From assembly GCF_015704865.1 (NCBI RefSeq), contig NZ_JADQTO010000018.1:124001-188000 (forward strand): a stretch of DNA of 64,000 bases. Reading direction: 5' to 3'. Positions 42,301-49,385 of this stretch are shown in pieces. Under the pieces are notes generated by a model, which did no database searches, was not told the DNA's origin, and saw nothing but the letters and a program-made list of their open reading frames with translations. This DNA is from Actinoplanes aureus (GTDB lineage Bacteria > Actinomycetota > Actinomycetes > Mycobacteriales > Micromonosporaceae). The position numbers were made by a program, and so were the translations under genes. How positions within the stretch are numbered: the first letter of the stretch is position 1; every line of letters begins with the position of its first letter.

Positions 42301-45174
42301 CGCACCAAGCGTGGATCCGAAGCCGGTGTCGACGACCAGGTTGGGCCCGTTGAGGTCGAAGTAGTTGGAGACGCGGGCCGAGATGACGTTCGGCATGATG
42401 CCCGGGAACGAGTCCTCGTTGGAGGCCGGCACGCCGGCTCGTACGGCCTCGCGGAACAGCGCAGTGACCTGCTCGTCGGGCGCCACCGCGGTGGGCAGAC
42501 CGCTGAGGGCCGCCGCTGCGCTGTCCAGGTGGCAGCGCTTGCCGTATTCGACCGCGTGCCGGGTCGGACCCATGTGACCGACGAAGACGCCCGTGGTGTT
42601 CCGGTACTCGTCCCACACGCCGCCCAGCCGGGTCCGCAACTCGTCGGCGCACCGCAGCATCATCAGCTGGCAGCGGTCCAGGGTCCGGATCACTCGCGGC
42701 GGCATCCGCAGCTTCATCTGCCCGGTGTCGTACCGGTCACCGAAGCTGGGCCGGGGCGGCTCGCCGGTGCCGGTCAGCCAGGCGCTGACCTCGTCGGTGC
42801 CGGCCAGGCCGGGAGCATGCCCGGACCAGGCGGTGATGACGATGTCGTCGGCGCCGGGCGCCGGCTGCGATACCGGCTGGTCCTGCACGACCACGTGCGC
42901 GTTGGTCCCGCCGAATCCGAAGCCGGACACCGAGGCGATCCGGGGGCGCTCGCCCGCGGGCCACGCCACCGGGCTGGTCGGGATGCCGATCCGGGCGTCC
43001 GCCAGCCGGTACTCCGCGGGGCTGGCCGAGAAGCGGTGCTGGGGCAGGATGGTGTCCCGGGCGAACCCCTGGAGCGCCTGGATGACCGAGACCGCGCCGG
43101 CCGCCCAGCCGGTGTGGCCGAACAGCGACTTGTTCGAGGTGAGCTGGATACCGGCGTCGGCGCCGCCCAGCGTCTCCCGGATGCTGGTGATCTCGCACAG
43201 GTCGCCGGCCGGTGTCCCGGTGGCGTGCGCGATGATCCAGTCCGGCGCTTCGTTCGCGAGCGGCACCTTCGCCAGGGCGCGCTGGATGGCCAGCCGCTGG
43301 CCCGCGACATTGGGCGCGTAGATGGCTTTGCCGCGACCGTCGGACGATGTGCCGATGGCGCCGAGGTAGCCGAGCACCGTGTCGCCGTCCCGCTTCGCCG
43401 TGTCGAGCCGCTTCAGCGTGATGGCGGCGGCGCCGTCGGAGAAGAGCACGCCGTCACAGGCACTGTCCAGCGGGCGGACGTCCCCGCTGACGGACAGCCC
43501 GTGCAGCTTGGCGAAGAGCACCGCGTTGCGGGGGCCGACCGCGAACGCGCCACCGCAGACCGCCACGTCGTGCGTCCCCTCGAGCAGGGCCTTCATGCCC
43601 AGGTCCAGCGCGTACAGCGAGGACGAGCAGGCGGTGTCCACCATCAGCAACTCGGACCCGCCCGGCAGCAGGCCGTCGATCGCGTTGCGGCCGACCTGGT
43701 ACGGCAGCAGCGTCTCGTACGGCGCTGAGGAGAGGGGGTACCAGTCGCGGAGCAGTTCCCGCGCTCGGCGCAGCAGTTCCGCGCGGCGTTCGGGATCCCA
43801 GCCGGCCCGGCCGGCGGCGTCGGCCAGATCTTCGAGGAGGCCCTCGACGACGATCGCCTCCTCGAGGTGCTGGTTGCCGTCGGCCGTGTATCCGATGACG
43901 CAGGTCGTCCGGGCCTGGTCCAGGTTCCGCACACCGGCGGTCGCCTCGTAGAGGGCGTGCCTGAACCACTGGGTGGTGTATTCCATCGGCCCGGTGCGAG
44001 CGGCGAGTTCCGCGGCCAGCGACGGGTGCGGCCGGTAGTCGTCGCAGTATCCCGACCTGGTCTGGTAGGTCTTGTCCTCGTCGGCGCGTTCGGAGGAATG
44101 GAAGTATTCGATCCGGAACCGTTCCGGCCGGGTCGCCTTGAGCAGTTGCGGGCCGGCCAGCGAGGTGGTCCACAGTTCGTCGACGTCGTTCACGCCGGGC
44201 GCGACGAGGCCGGCGCCGACGATGGCGATGACGTTGCGGTCCGGATCAGGCTCGGTCACCTTCGCCACCGGAGCCGGCGCGGTCGCCTTCGCCGTCGGAG
44301 CCGGTTCGGTCTCCTTCGCCGCCGGAGCCGGTTCGGTCTCCTTTGCCGCCGGAGCGGGCTCGGCAGCGGGAGTGGCTTGTTTGCCGGCGAACCACTGGCT
44401 GGGCGGGGTGAGCATCACGCCGCCCAGTGACATGCCGCCGTCGGCGATGACGGTCTGCCCGGTGATCCAGCTCGCGTCCTCGGAGAGCAGGAAGAGGACC
44501 AGGCCGGCGAGTTCCTCCGGCCGGCCCACCCGGCCCAGCGGTGTGTTGCGGACGGCCAGATCCCGCACCGTCTCCGGCTCCGGGAACAGGGTGGCGACCT
44601 GACCGTCGATGAGTCCGCCCGAGGCGGTGTTGACCCGGATCCCGGCGGCGGCGAACTCGACCGCGAGATAGCGGGTGAGGGCCTCCAGCGCCGCTTTCGC
44701 GGTGCCCACCGCCAGGTAGTTGCCGATCACCGTCTCGGACCCGATGGACGACAGGTTCACCATCGAGCCTCCGCCGCGGGCCCGCAGCAGTGGGTAGGCA
44801 CGCTGTGCGCACCACAGCGCGCCCTTGAGGTTGGTGTTCAGGGCCTTGTCGAGCTGCTCCTCGCCGATCGCCAGGGCCTCGCCGAACGCGCCGCTTGCCG
44901 CGTTGTTCACCAGCAGGTCGAGCCCGCCGAACTCCGCGCTGATGTCGCTGAACATCCGGTCCAGCTGCTCTTCCTTGGCCACCGAGGCGCGCATGACCGT
45001 GACGTCCAGGCCGCGGCCGGTCAGCTCGGCACCCAGCGACTTGGCCTCCGCGAAGGAGTGGAAGCAGTTCACGATGACCCGGGCGCCCTCTTCGGCGAGA
45101 CGGGTGGTGATGACCCTGCCGATGCCGCGGCCCCCGCCGGTCACCAATGCGATCTTGCCGTCGAATCTGCCCAT
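39295..45174 (-). CDS. Fused enoyl reductase-KS-CLF-KR-DH polyketide/fatty-acid synthase
   Basis: 1959 residues from ATG 45174. 1-255: FabL-type enoyl-ACP reductase (LVTGGGRGIGRVITTRLAEE, NYLAVGTAKAALEALTRYL, ITGQTVIADGG). 275-315: four tandem nine-residue Ala/Pro/Lys/Glu repeats as linker. About 320-760: ketosynthase with Cys516 in DTACSSSLYALDL, His in IAHATGTPAGD and NKSLFGHTGWAAG. About 790-1110: a second KS fold with Phe952 where Cys belongs (VVDTGFGSTLGAF), a chain-length-factor-like partner. About 1340-1640: KR (IGGARGITPELL, FSSLIAL, DYAAANDFL). 1660-1950: DH with His1674 in HAVLGAPTLPG and Asp in LMLDGLARLA. No AT or carrier is present, so AT-ACP next door must supply both. This resembles PUFA/glycolipid synthases that work iteratively, but the FabL front is unusual. 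Confidence 0.9.
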   Translation of the reverse strand: MGRFDGKIALVTGGGRGIGRVITTRLAEEGARVIVNCFHSFAEAKSLGAELTGRGLDVTVMRASVAKEEQLDRMFSDISAEFGGLDLLVNNAASGAFGEALAIGEEQLDKALNTNLKGALWCAQRAYPLLRARGGGSMVNLSSIGSETVIGNYLAVGTAKAALEALTRYLAVEFAAAGIRVNTASGGLIDGQVATLFPEPETVRDLAVRNTPLGRVGRPEELAGLVLFLLSEDASWITGQTVIADGGMSLGGVMLTPPSQWFAGKQATPAAEPAPAAKETEPAPAAKETEPAPTAKATAPAPVAKVTEPDPDRNVIAIVGAGLVAPGVNDVDELWTTSLAGPQLLKATRPERFRIEYFHSSERADEDKTYQTRSGYCDDYRPHPSLAAELAARTGPMEYTTQWFRHALYEATAGVRNLDQARTTCVIGYTADGNQHLEEAIVVEGLLEDLADAAGRAGWDPERRAELLRRARELLRDWYPLSSAPYETLLPYQVGRNAIDGLLPGGSELLMVDTACSSSLYALDLGMKALLEGTHDVAVCGGAFAVGPRNAVLFAKLHGLSVSGDVRPLDSACDGVLFSDGAAAITLKRLDTAKRDGDTVLGYLGAIGTSSDGRGKAIYAPNVAGQRLAIQRALAKVPLANEAPDWIIAHATGTPAGDLCEITSIRETLGGADAGIQLTSNKSLFGHTGWAAGAVSVIQALQGFARDTILPQHRFSASPAEYRLADARIGIPTSPVAWPAGERPRIASVSGFGFGGTNAHVVVQDQPVSQPAPGADDIVITAWSGHAPGLAGTDEVSAWLTGTGEPPRPSFGDRYDTGQMKLRMPPRVIRTLDRCQLMMLRCADELRTRLGGVWDEYRNTTGVFVGHMGPTRHAVEYGKRCHLDSAAAALSGLPTAVAPDEQVTALFREAVRAGVPASNEDSFPGIMPNVISARVSNYFDLNGPNLVVDTGFGSTLGAFQVAARYLRAGDVDVALVGGVNGNSTPVAGRVVAATSGVDDVVPAEGAALFAVMRRETAEASGLPVLAVVGALTQDPATQRSAERVLCGAAPDAGTRPVYLGAEAAFAVARALVTAPGSDVEVTAYENRTTVPLSMRLELPGDTEPQPEPLLDRYVAQWEPTVNDRIRPPMEVLGPDCVVVTATPDALGDLGTGADGPLVLSVVPTTGARRRVLGEISRATVEEALGGRPLSHVRIVSDLAAALPAEEALDTDPTVLFRLQDAAFLTLQVCEAEIRRRAGTVLALFTSAVRDGVPHPFTGLFTGLLKSTALELRPCLVAGVFTTEREVGAGLRELREEAQASQLLPVTRYVDGVRHTLVATPQPPEDGPPSLDRESVVVAIGGARGITPELLKALAERYQPTIYAVGSRPLDGIEAELADRGGAAALGSKAEFIRTEMERRPGQPVRDAIATYERLSSGATALANLAAMRRWSGPERVQYRQADVTDVVRLTAVLDEIIDRHGQIDLLIHAAGVNRAGALSTKPLQHFQEVRRIKVGGYLNLRKALRGRMPLRWCSFSSLIALTGQLGETDYAAANDFLGSAAAYNSARTGRDEVAIGWTLWKDAGMAATPVHHSFFAGAQADTLTPMSTPEGVHHFLAELNAANRATATYHLGQVERGAVERIMPGYWLPRVPPAVTRPAPRGHFYIDTVTRGSAEEAVIERLFTEERDGYLRHHAVLGAPTLPGCFVTELIAEAALELVPQWRVTGFRDIEFHHFLKLGGATDRSPRRIIAGVLRRDDRHAVVGVRVVGDVVSPAGTVLVKDKVHFTGKAILSADYPHAPRMEPWPDAPEEPILDPYHVPGASVLLTGPFVTTTATRLHPLGKRALFTAPVGPGSEFEHFLVPSLMLDGLARLAVLEIVDGRYIPLAAPTGIRRIDLYCPDNDVDLGARGVPIEMSVTPRGLLYDSGGTGSRFVATLPDGRLLLQMKDVTGFVRGYVDARSGQPVERLELDAVGVATHG

Positions 45175-45184
45175 GGCCGCGCTC

Positions 45185-46699
45185 TCAGGCGACCGGGACG
45201 GGCCGCTCGGCGGCGGTCATGACGAGGTTGACGACGTCGCCCAGAGTCCGGTACTCGCTCAGGCGCAGCCCTTCCGGTGCGGGCGGCAGGCCGTACTTGC
45301 GGGCGACCCGGCCCAGCAGGTCGGTCTGCTTGACCGAGTCGACGCCGAGGTCACCCTCCAGGTCGACGTTCTCGGAGAACACCTCCGCGGGGTACTCCAG
45401 GGCCTCGCCGTACAGCTCCACCAGTTCGGCGTAGACCTGGTCGCGCCCGGGGATCGAGACGGTCGCCACGGCGGGCGCGGCGGTTTCGACGACGGACACC
45501 GGTGCCTCGATCACCGGGGCGGGTGACATGGGGACGGCTGAGGTGGACCGGAACCGCTCCCAGGACTGCTGGATGGTCGCCAGCACGGTGAACCGCTCCG
45601 CGTTCCAGTACCGGTCGAAATCCGCGGCGGACGGAACCGGGTCGAGCAGCGCCCGGATCTGCGGGCGCAGATCATCGCCGCCGGCCGTCAAGTGCAGGAT
45701 CTGTTCGGCCGACGCGGCGGACGGCGTCGTGGAGTCGGTCGCCACCGCGGCCCATCCCGGCTCGCCGGACAGCACGCGCTTGACGATCTTCGTGAGGACG
45801 TCGCGTCCGCCGCACTCGGCGAACAGGCGGGTTCCGTCGCCGTGCAGGGACCTGACGGCGGACAGGAAGTCGAACGGCGTGGTGAAGTGCTGCGCCAGCA
45901 GGGTCGCCATGTCGTCACCCGGCCGGTACGCCCGGCCGAGAATGGGCGAGTAGACCCGGGCGACCTGTTCGGTCCAGCGAATGCTCCCCAGCGCGGCGGC
46001 GAACATGTCGACGGCGGGCGCCAGCACCGGGCTGTGGAACGGGTACGGCGAGGGAATCCGGCTGCCGGCCGTGCCGGTCGCGCTCAGCACGGCGCCCAGA
46101 CGGTCCATCGTCGCGGTCGCGCCGGAGACGACGACCTGCTTCTCCTCGTTCTGCCCGGCGACGGCGACGTCGGTGGCGCCGAGGAAACTCAGCAGATACT
46201 GCGCGCGGGCACGGTCCATCGCTACGGACATCATGTAGCCGCCCCGGCCCTTGACCGTCGCGAGAGCGCGATTGCGGTGGGCCACGATCCGGGCGCCGTC
46301 CTCGATCGAACAGGCTCCGCTCGCCGCCAGCGCGCTGATCTCGCCGAAGCTGTGCCCGGCGTAGACGTCCGGCGTGACACCGGCCTTCTGCAACGCCTGC
46401 GCGATGCCCACGGAGGCCGCGTAGATGAGGAACTGAAGCGCCTCCGGTGACGCCTGCAGGAGCGTGTCGGTGTCGAGGCTTTCATCCGCGACGTACGGGT
46501 CGAGCTCGATTCCCGCCTCGGCGCGAGCCACCGAACGGACGGTCTCCAGGACGCTGTCCACTCCGTCCATCTCCCGCATGGCGCGTGTCAGGAGCGCGGG
46601 CGAGTAGCCGCCCTGGCCGGGAAAGAGAAACGCGGTACGGCCCGCAGGGCGCGACGGTGCGGAGTTGGTCAGGACGTCATCGTGGTCGGCCTGGTGCAT
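45185..46699 (-). CDS. Discrete malonyl acyltransferase-acyl carrier protein fusion
   Basis: 504 residues from ATG 46699 with GGGGAG at good spacing. AT domain residues 20-330: TAFLFPGQGGYSP, the nucleophile VYAGHSFGEISAL (Ser117), and SPYPFHSPVLAPA, the His motif that usually goes with malonyl. A linker with helical RYWNAERFTVLATIQQSWERF leads to a single ACP (about 425-495): DLEGDLGVDSVKQTDLLGRV with the phosphopantetheine Ser, followed by KYGLPPAPEGLRL. It lies ten bases before the large KS-CLF synthase and gives the carrier and loading activity that synthase lacks. First gene of the minus-strand arm; a control region with palindromes lies upstream. Confidence 0.88.
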   Translation of the reverse strand: MHQADHDDVLTNSAPSRPAGRTAFLFPGQGGYSPALLTRAMREMDGVDSVLETVRSVARAEAGIELDPYVADESLDTDTLLQASPEALQFLIYAASVGIAQALQKAGVTPDVYAGHSFGEISALAASGACSIEDGARIVAHRNRALATVKGRGGYMMSVAMDRARAQYLLSFLGATDVAVAGQNEEKQVVVSGATATMDRLGAVLSATGTAGSRIPSPYPFHSPVLAPAVDMFAAALGSIRWTEQVARVYSPILGRAYRPGDDMATLLAQHFTTPFDFLSAVRSLHGDGTRLFAECGGRDVLTKIVKRVLSGEPGWAAVATDSTTPSAASAEQILHLTAGGDDLRPQIRALLDPVPSAADFDRYWNAERFTVLATIQQSWERFRSTSAVPMSPAPVIEAPVSVVETAAPAVATVSIPGRDQVYAELVELYGEALEYPAEVFSENVDLEGDLGVDSVKQTDLLGRVARKYGLPPAPEGLRLSEYRTLGDVVNLVMTAAERPVPVA

Positions 46700-47202
46700 G
46701 AGAACTCCCCGGTTTGCAAAAATCGAGCACGGGGAAACCGGCGACCGCTGAAATGATCTATATCCCCCGCGCAGAAATGTGGCATGATCAGCACTGATTT
46801 TCTAGCTGGCAAAATCTACTAACGCATTACTGACAGTGCCAAGGCGTATATCGAAGTATTCGATCAGTCGGTGTATCGAGGCGCCCCGGGCATCGGAATA
46901 GGTTGAGTGGAGCCGGTGCGGACCTGGTCGTGGTGATACTCGCGAACTATGTCGGCATGGGACCTCCTCGAGACGGCTGGTTCACCAGTCAGCGAACCGA
47001 GGCCACTCTTTCAGCGATGGCCGCGCGAACGATGATCGAATAGGCATCTCCTATGCACGGGCCGGCGACCGCGACCGAACCAGGCCGCTGCTTCGCCGAT
47101 CGGCGGGGCTCAGGATTTCGAATCAGACTCGCGCGAATGCTCTCGATGCCGAATGCTGGCCGTTGGTCTCCAACGTCAGTTCGGCCCGAGAATGAGGCAT
47201 AC
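46700..47202. promoter_or_regulatory. Divergent promoter/operator region of the polyketide locus
   Basis: The only gene-free stretch over 300 bases in the window. It is visibly AT-richer than its surroundings. Symmetric elements: CCGGTTT/AAACCGG (46709-46715 with 46735-46741) beside the AT-ACP ribosome-binding site; ATCAG-CA-CTGAT (46787-46798); and ATCGAA-GTA-TTCGAT (46850-46864). These are plausible operator or leader structures. Both arms of the cluster likely start here. No regulator gene of a usual antibiotic type (SARP, LuxR, TetR) occurs in the window, so the controlling protein is probably outside. Confidence 0.55.
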
Positions 47203-47961
47203 ATGGATCAGACCTGGATCAGGGCCGCGCGACGCCTTCCGCAGGCCCCGGTCCGGCTGGTCTGCTTCCCGCACGCGGGCGGATCCGCCAGCTACTTCGC
47301 TCCCCACGCCCGGCTTCTCGGCGACGACGTTGAAGTTCTCGCCGTGCAGTATCCGGGGCGTCAGGACCGCTACCGCGAACCGGCGATCACCGACCTCGGC
47401 CGGCTCGCCGACCGGCTGGCCGACGTGCTGGCCGGCACGGTCCCGGGTCCGTTCGCGTTCTTCGGTCACAGCATGGGCGCCATCGTCGCCTTCGAGGTGA
47501 CCCGCCGGCTGGAACGCCGGGGCGCCCCGGCGCCCCGGGTGCTCTTCGTCTCCGGCCGGCGCGCGCCCTCGCTCGTCCGCGAGGACAACGTGCACCGGCG
47601 CGACGACGCGGGCGTGATCGCTGAGATGAGCCGGCTCGGCGGCACCGACATGAGCCTGCTCACCGACCCGGAGGTGATCGAAATGATCATGCCGGCGCTG
47701 CGTGCCGACTACACGGCCATCGAGACGTACCGGTGCGACCCTGCCGACGCCACCGTCGGCTCGCCGATCGAGGTGCTCACCGGTGACAGCGATACACGCG
47801 TGTCGGTGGTGGACGCCAAGGGCTGGGCGGATCACACGACTGCCGGATGCGAGCTGCGCGTCTTCCCGGGCGGTCACTTCTATCTCGCCGAGCGCGCCAC
47901 CGAGGTGGTGGCACACATCGCGGCGCGGCTGGAAGCGCGGATCTCGGCCCGCGCTGAGTAG
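47203..47961 (+). CDS. Type II thioesterase
   Basis: 252 residues from ATG 47203, with GAGG seven or so bases upstream. Alpha/beta hydrolase with all landmarks of the TEII group: VRLVCFPHAGGSASYF (oxyanion loop), VLAVQYPGRQDRY, FAFFGHSMGAIVAFEVTRRL (nucleophile Ser), LTGDSDTRV (Asp) and FPGGHFYLAERA (His). Such enzymes clear misprimed or stalled acyl groups from PKS and NRPS carriers. Divergent from the AT-ACP gene, so it can serve both arms. The following genes on this strand are unlike it. Confidence 0.88.
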   Translation: MDQTWIRAARRLPQAPVRLVCFPHAGGSASYFAPHARLLGDDVEVLAVQYPGRQDRYREPAITDLGRLADRLADVLAGTVPGPFAFFGHSMGAIVAFEVTRRLERRGAPAPRVLFVSGRRAPSLVREDNVHRRDDAGVIAEMSRLGGTDMSLLTDPEVIEMIMPALRADYTAIETYRCDPADATVGSPIEVLTGDSDTRVSVVDAKGWADHTTAGCELRVFPGGHFYLAERATEVVAHIAARLEARISARAE

Positions 47962-48032
47962 CTGTTTGAACCCATTTCTCCAGGTGACGACGGCTTTCGA
48001 GTGGGGGGACGTTCATTGCCGAACGGTCCGTC

Positions 48033-48050
48033 GACAGCTCCAGAGCTGTC
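48033..48050. terminator. Candidate bidirectional terminator between thioesterase and HIT genes
   Basis: Perfect 18-base palindrome, GACAGCT (48033-48039), CCAG loop, AGCTGTC (48044-48050). It lies between the convergent thioesterase (ends 47961) and HIT (ends 48089) genes. No T-run follows on either strand. Symmetry is seen; the role is inferred from convergent placement. Confidence 0.45.
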
Positions 48051-48088
48051 ATGGCCGTTTCTGGCTGGCCGCTGGTGGACGTTAGGCC

Positions 48089-48586
48089 TTAGAGATGTTC
48101 TCGGATGCGTTGAGCGAGTGCCTTCTGGGTCGCATCGTCGACTGGCAGAACCCCGTTCTCCGCCATCAGAGCATGGAACTGTTGCTGGTGGTACGGCACG
48201 CCAGGCGGTAGTGCGGCGAGGTGCCAGTGCAGGTGTGCGTTGCCCTGCTGGCTGCCTAAGCTCAGTGAATACATCCGCTCAGTCGGTACGGTAGCCGCGA
48301 CGGCGAGAGCCACTTTGCGGACCGCGCCCTGGAAGCGAAGGAACTCGAGCTCCTCCATGTCGTGAATCCAGCTTTCGACATGTCGCTTCGGTGCCACAAG
48401 GCAGTACCCGAGCTGGACAGGGTGGCGGGTGAGAAACGCGATGGTGTCGCCGTCTTCGTACAGCTTGTGATGCTGATAGTCCTCGTGGCCGTCGAGGAAG
48501 GCGCAGACGAAGCATGGTCCTTCCCGTACGCGGCGGCCGTATTGCTCGAAATCGAAAGCAATTCGCGCAGGCTGGTCATGATTCAT
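48089..48586 (-). CDS. HIT-family nucleotide hydrolase/transferase-like protein
   Basis: 165 residues from ATG 48586; a longer frame exists upstream but overlaps the divergent gene's promoter space. A CxxC pair in REGPCFVCAFLDG may bind zinc. YCLVAPKRHVESWIHDM precedes the histidine triad GNAHLHWHLAALP, where the last His is the nucleophile. HIT proteins hydrolyse nucleotide conjugates such as AppppA. Divergent from a NUDIX gene only 54 bases away; both are house-cleaning nucleotide enzymes. No evident role in polyketide making. Confidence 0.82.
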   Translation of the reverse strand: MNHDQPARIAFDFEQYGRRVREGPCFVCAFLDGHEDYQHHKLYEDGDTIAFLTRHPVQLGYCLVAPKRHVESWIHDMEELEFLRFQGAVRKVALAVAATVPTERMYSLSLGSQQGNAHLHWHLAALPPGVPYHQQQFHALMAENGVLPVDDATQKALAQRIREHL

Positions 48587-48640
48587 GCAGGGCAGGGTAG
48601 GCGACGCCAGGTCCTGGCACGTTCTTCGTAGGGTGCTCGC

Positions 48641-49138
48641 ATGCCCATACCCGAGTTCGTGGCCGCCCTGCGTTCCAAGATCGGCCATGCCCCGTTGCCG
48701 TTGAGCGGCGTCATCGCGGTGGTCCTCGATGAACGGAACCGGGTGCTCCTGGTCCGCCGTTCAGATAGTGGCGATTGGGCTCTCACCACCGGATGTCTGG
48801 AGCCGGGCGAGCAGCCGGCCGACGGTGCCCGGCGCGAGGTGTTCGAGGAGGCCGGTGTTGAAGTGGGGGTCGAGCGGCTGCTCTCGGTCGAGGCATTGGA
48901 TTTGTCCGTTGCCCCCAACGGCGATCAAGTCTATTGGCTTGCCATCGGGTTCCGCTGCCGAGTTGTCGCCGGGGACGCCCAGGTCAACGACGACGAGTCC
49001 GTCGAAGTCGGCTGGTTCGATCCGGACTCAATGCCGTCTTTGCCTCCTCATCAGGCGCGCTGCTTGGCACTCGCCCTGGCCAGCGATGGCGATCCATGGT
49101 TCGCCGATTCGCCCTTTCGGATGGGCTCGAGATCGTGA
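48641..49138 (+). CDS. NUDIX hydrolase
   Basis: 165 residues from ATG 48641. The Nudix box is complete: G-x5-E with GCLEPGE, then seven residues and RREVFEEAGVEV (GX5EX7REUXEEXGU), coordinating magnesium for pyrophosphate cleavage. Strands VIAVVLDERNRVLLVRRSDS and VYWLAIGFRCRVVAGD complete the fold. Substrate is unspecified, likely a nucleoside diphosphate derivative. Divergent from the HIT gene. Position inside the polyketide locus looks incidental. Confidence 0.85.
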   Translation: MPIPEFVAALRSKIGHAPLPLSGVIAVVLDERNRVLLVRRSDSGDWALTTGCLEPGEQPADGARREVFEEAGVEVGVERLLSVEALDLSVAPNGDQVYWLAIGFRCRVVAGDAQVNDDESVEVGWFDPDSMPSLPPHQARCLALALASDGDPWFADSPFRMGSRS

Positions 49139-49208
49139 GGAGAGGGGTTGGATCGCGTGTGCCCAGAAGACGCCATTCGGGCCTGATCAGGCGGCGATGA
49201 GGCCGGGT

Positions 49209-49316
49209 GACGATCAGGTGACGCTTCCGGCCATTGGTCAGCTTCGCGCCATTGAATCCGCGCGTTCCCGGCTGACGGTCTCGGCGGTTTTCACGCTCTG
49301 GCGCCACGCTCGTCAC
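49209..49316 (-). pseudogene. IS5-like transposase scrap
   Basis: About 36 codons on the minus strand read GTRGFNGAKLTNGRKRHLIV, which closely resembles the DDE-transposase segment around the first Asp/GRKRH block of IS5-group elements (typically RGYDAGKKVNGRKRHLLVDT). No likeness continues before or after, and no terminal repeats are seen in 49139-49385, although a 12-base palindrome GCCTGATCAGGC lies at 49181-49192. A relic of past insertion inside the cluster. Short, so moderate confidence. Confidence 0.5.
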
Positions 49317-49385
49317 CGCTCATCTTGCGAGCGTAGAACCAGGCCTAACTCGATCTTGCAGCAGAGAAACAGGCAGTGAGGACGG

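Noticed and set aside
39094..43728. Long plus-strand open frame (about 1540 codons) opposite the KS-CLF synthase
   Set aside because: Same shadow effect; no recognisable motif and the other strand has all catalytic residues in order.
39295..46699. True polyunsaturated fatty acid (Pfa) synthase
   Set aside because: Only one ACP rather than a tandem array, a FabL-type front, discrete AT-ACP, and tailoring genes (P450, glycosyltransferase, exporter) argue for a secondary metabolite instead. A shared ancestry is still likely.
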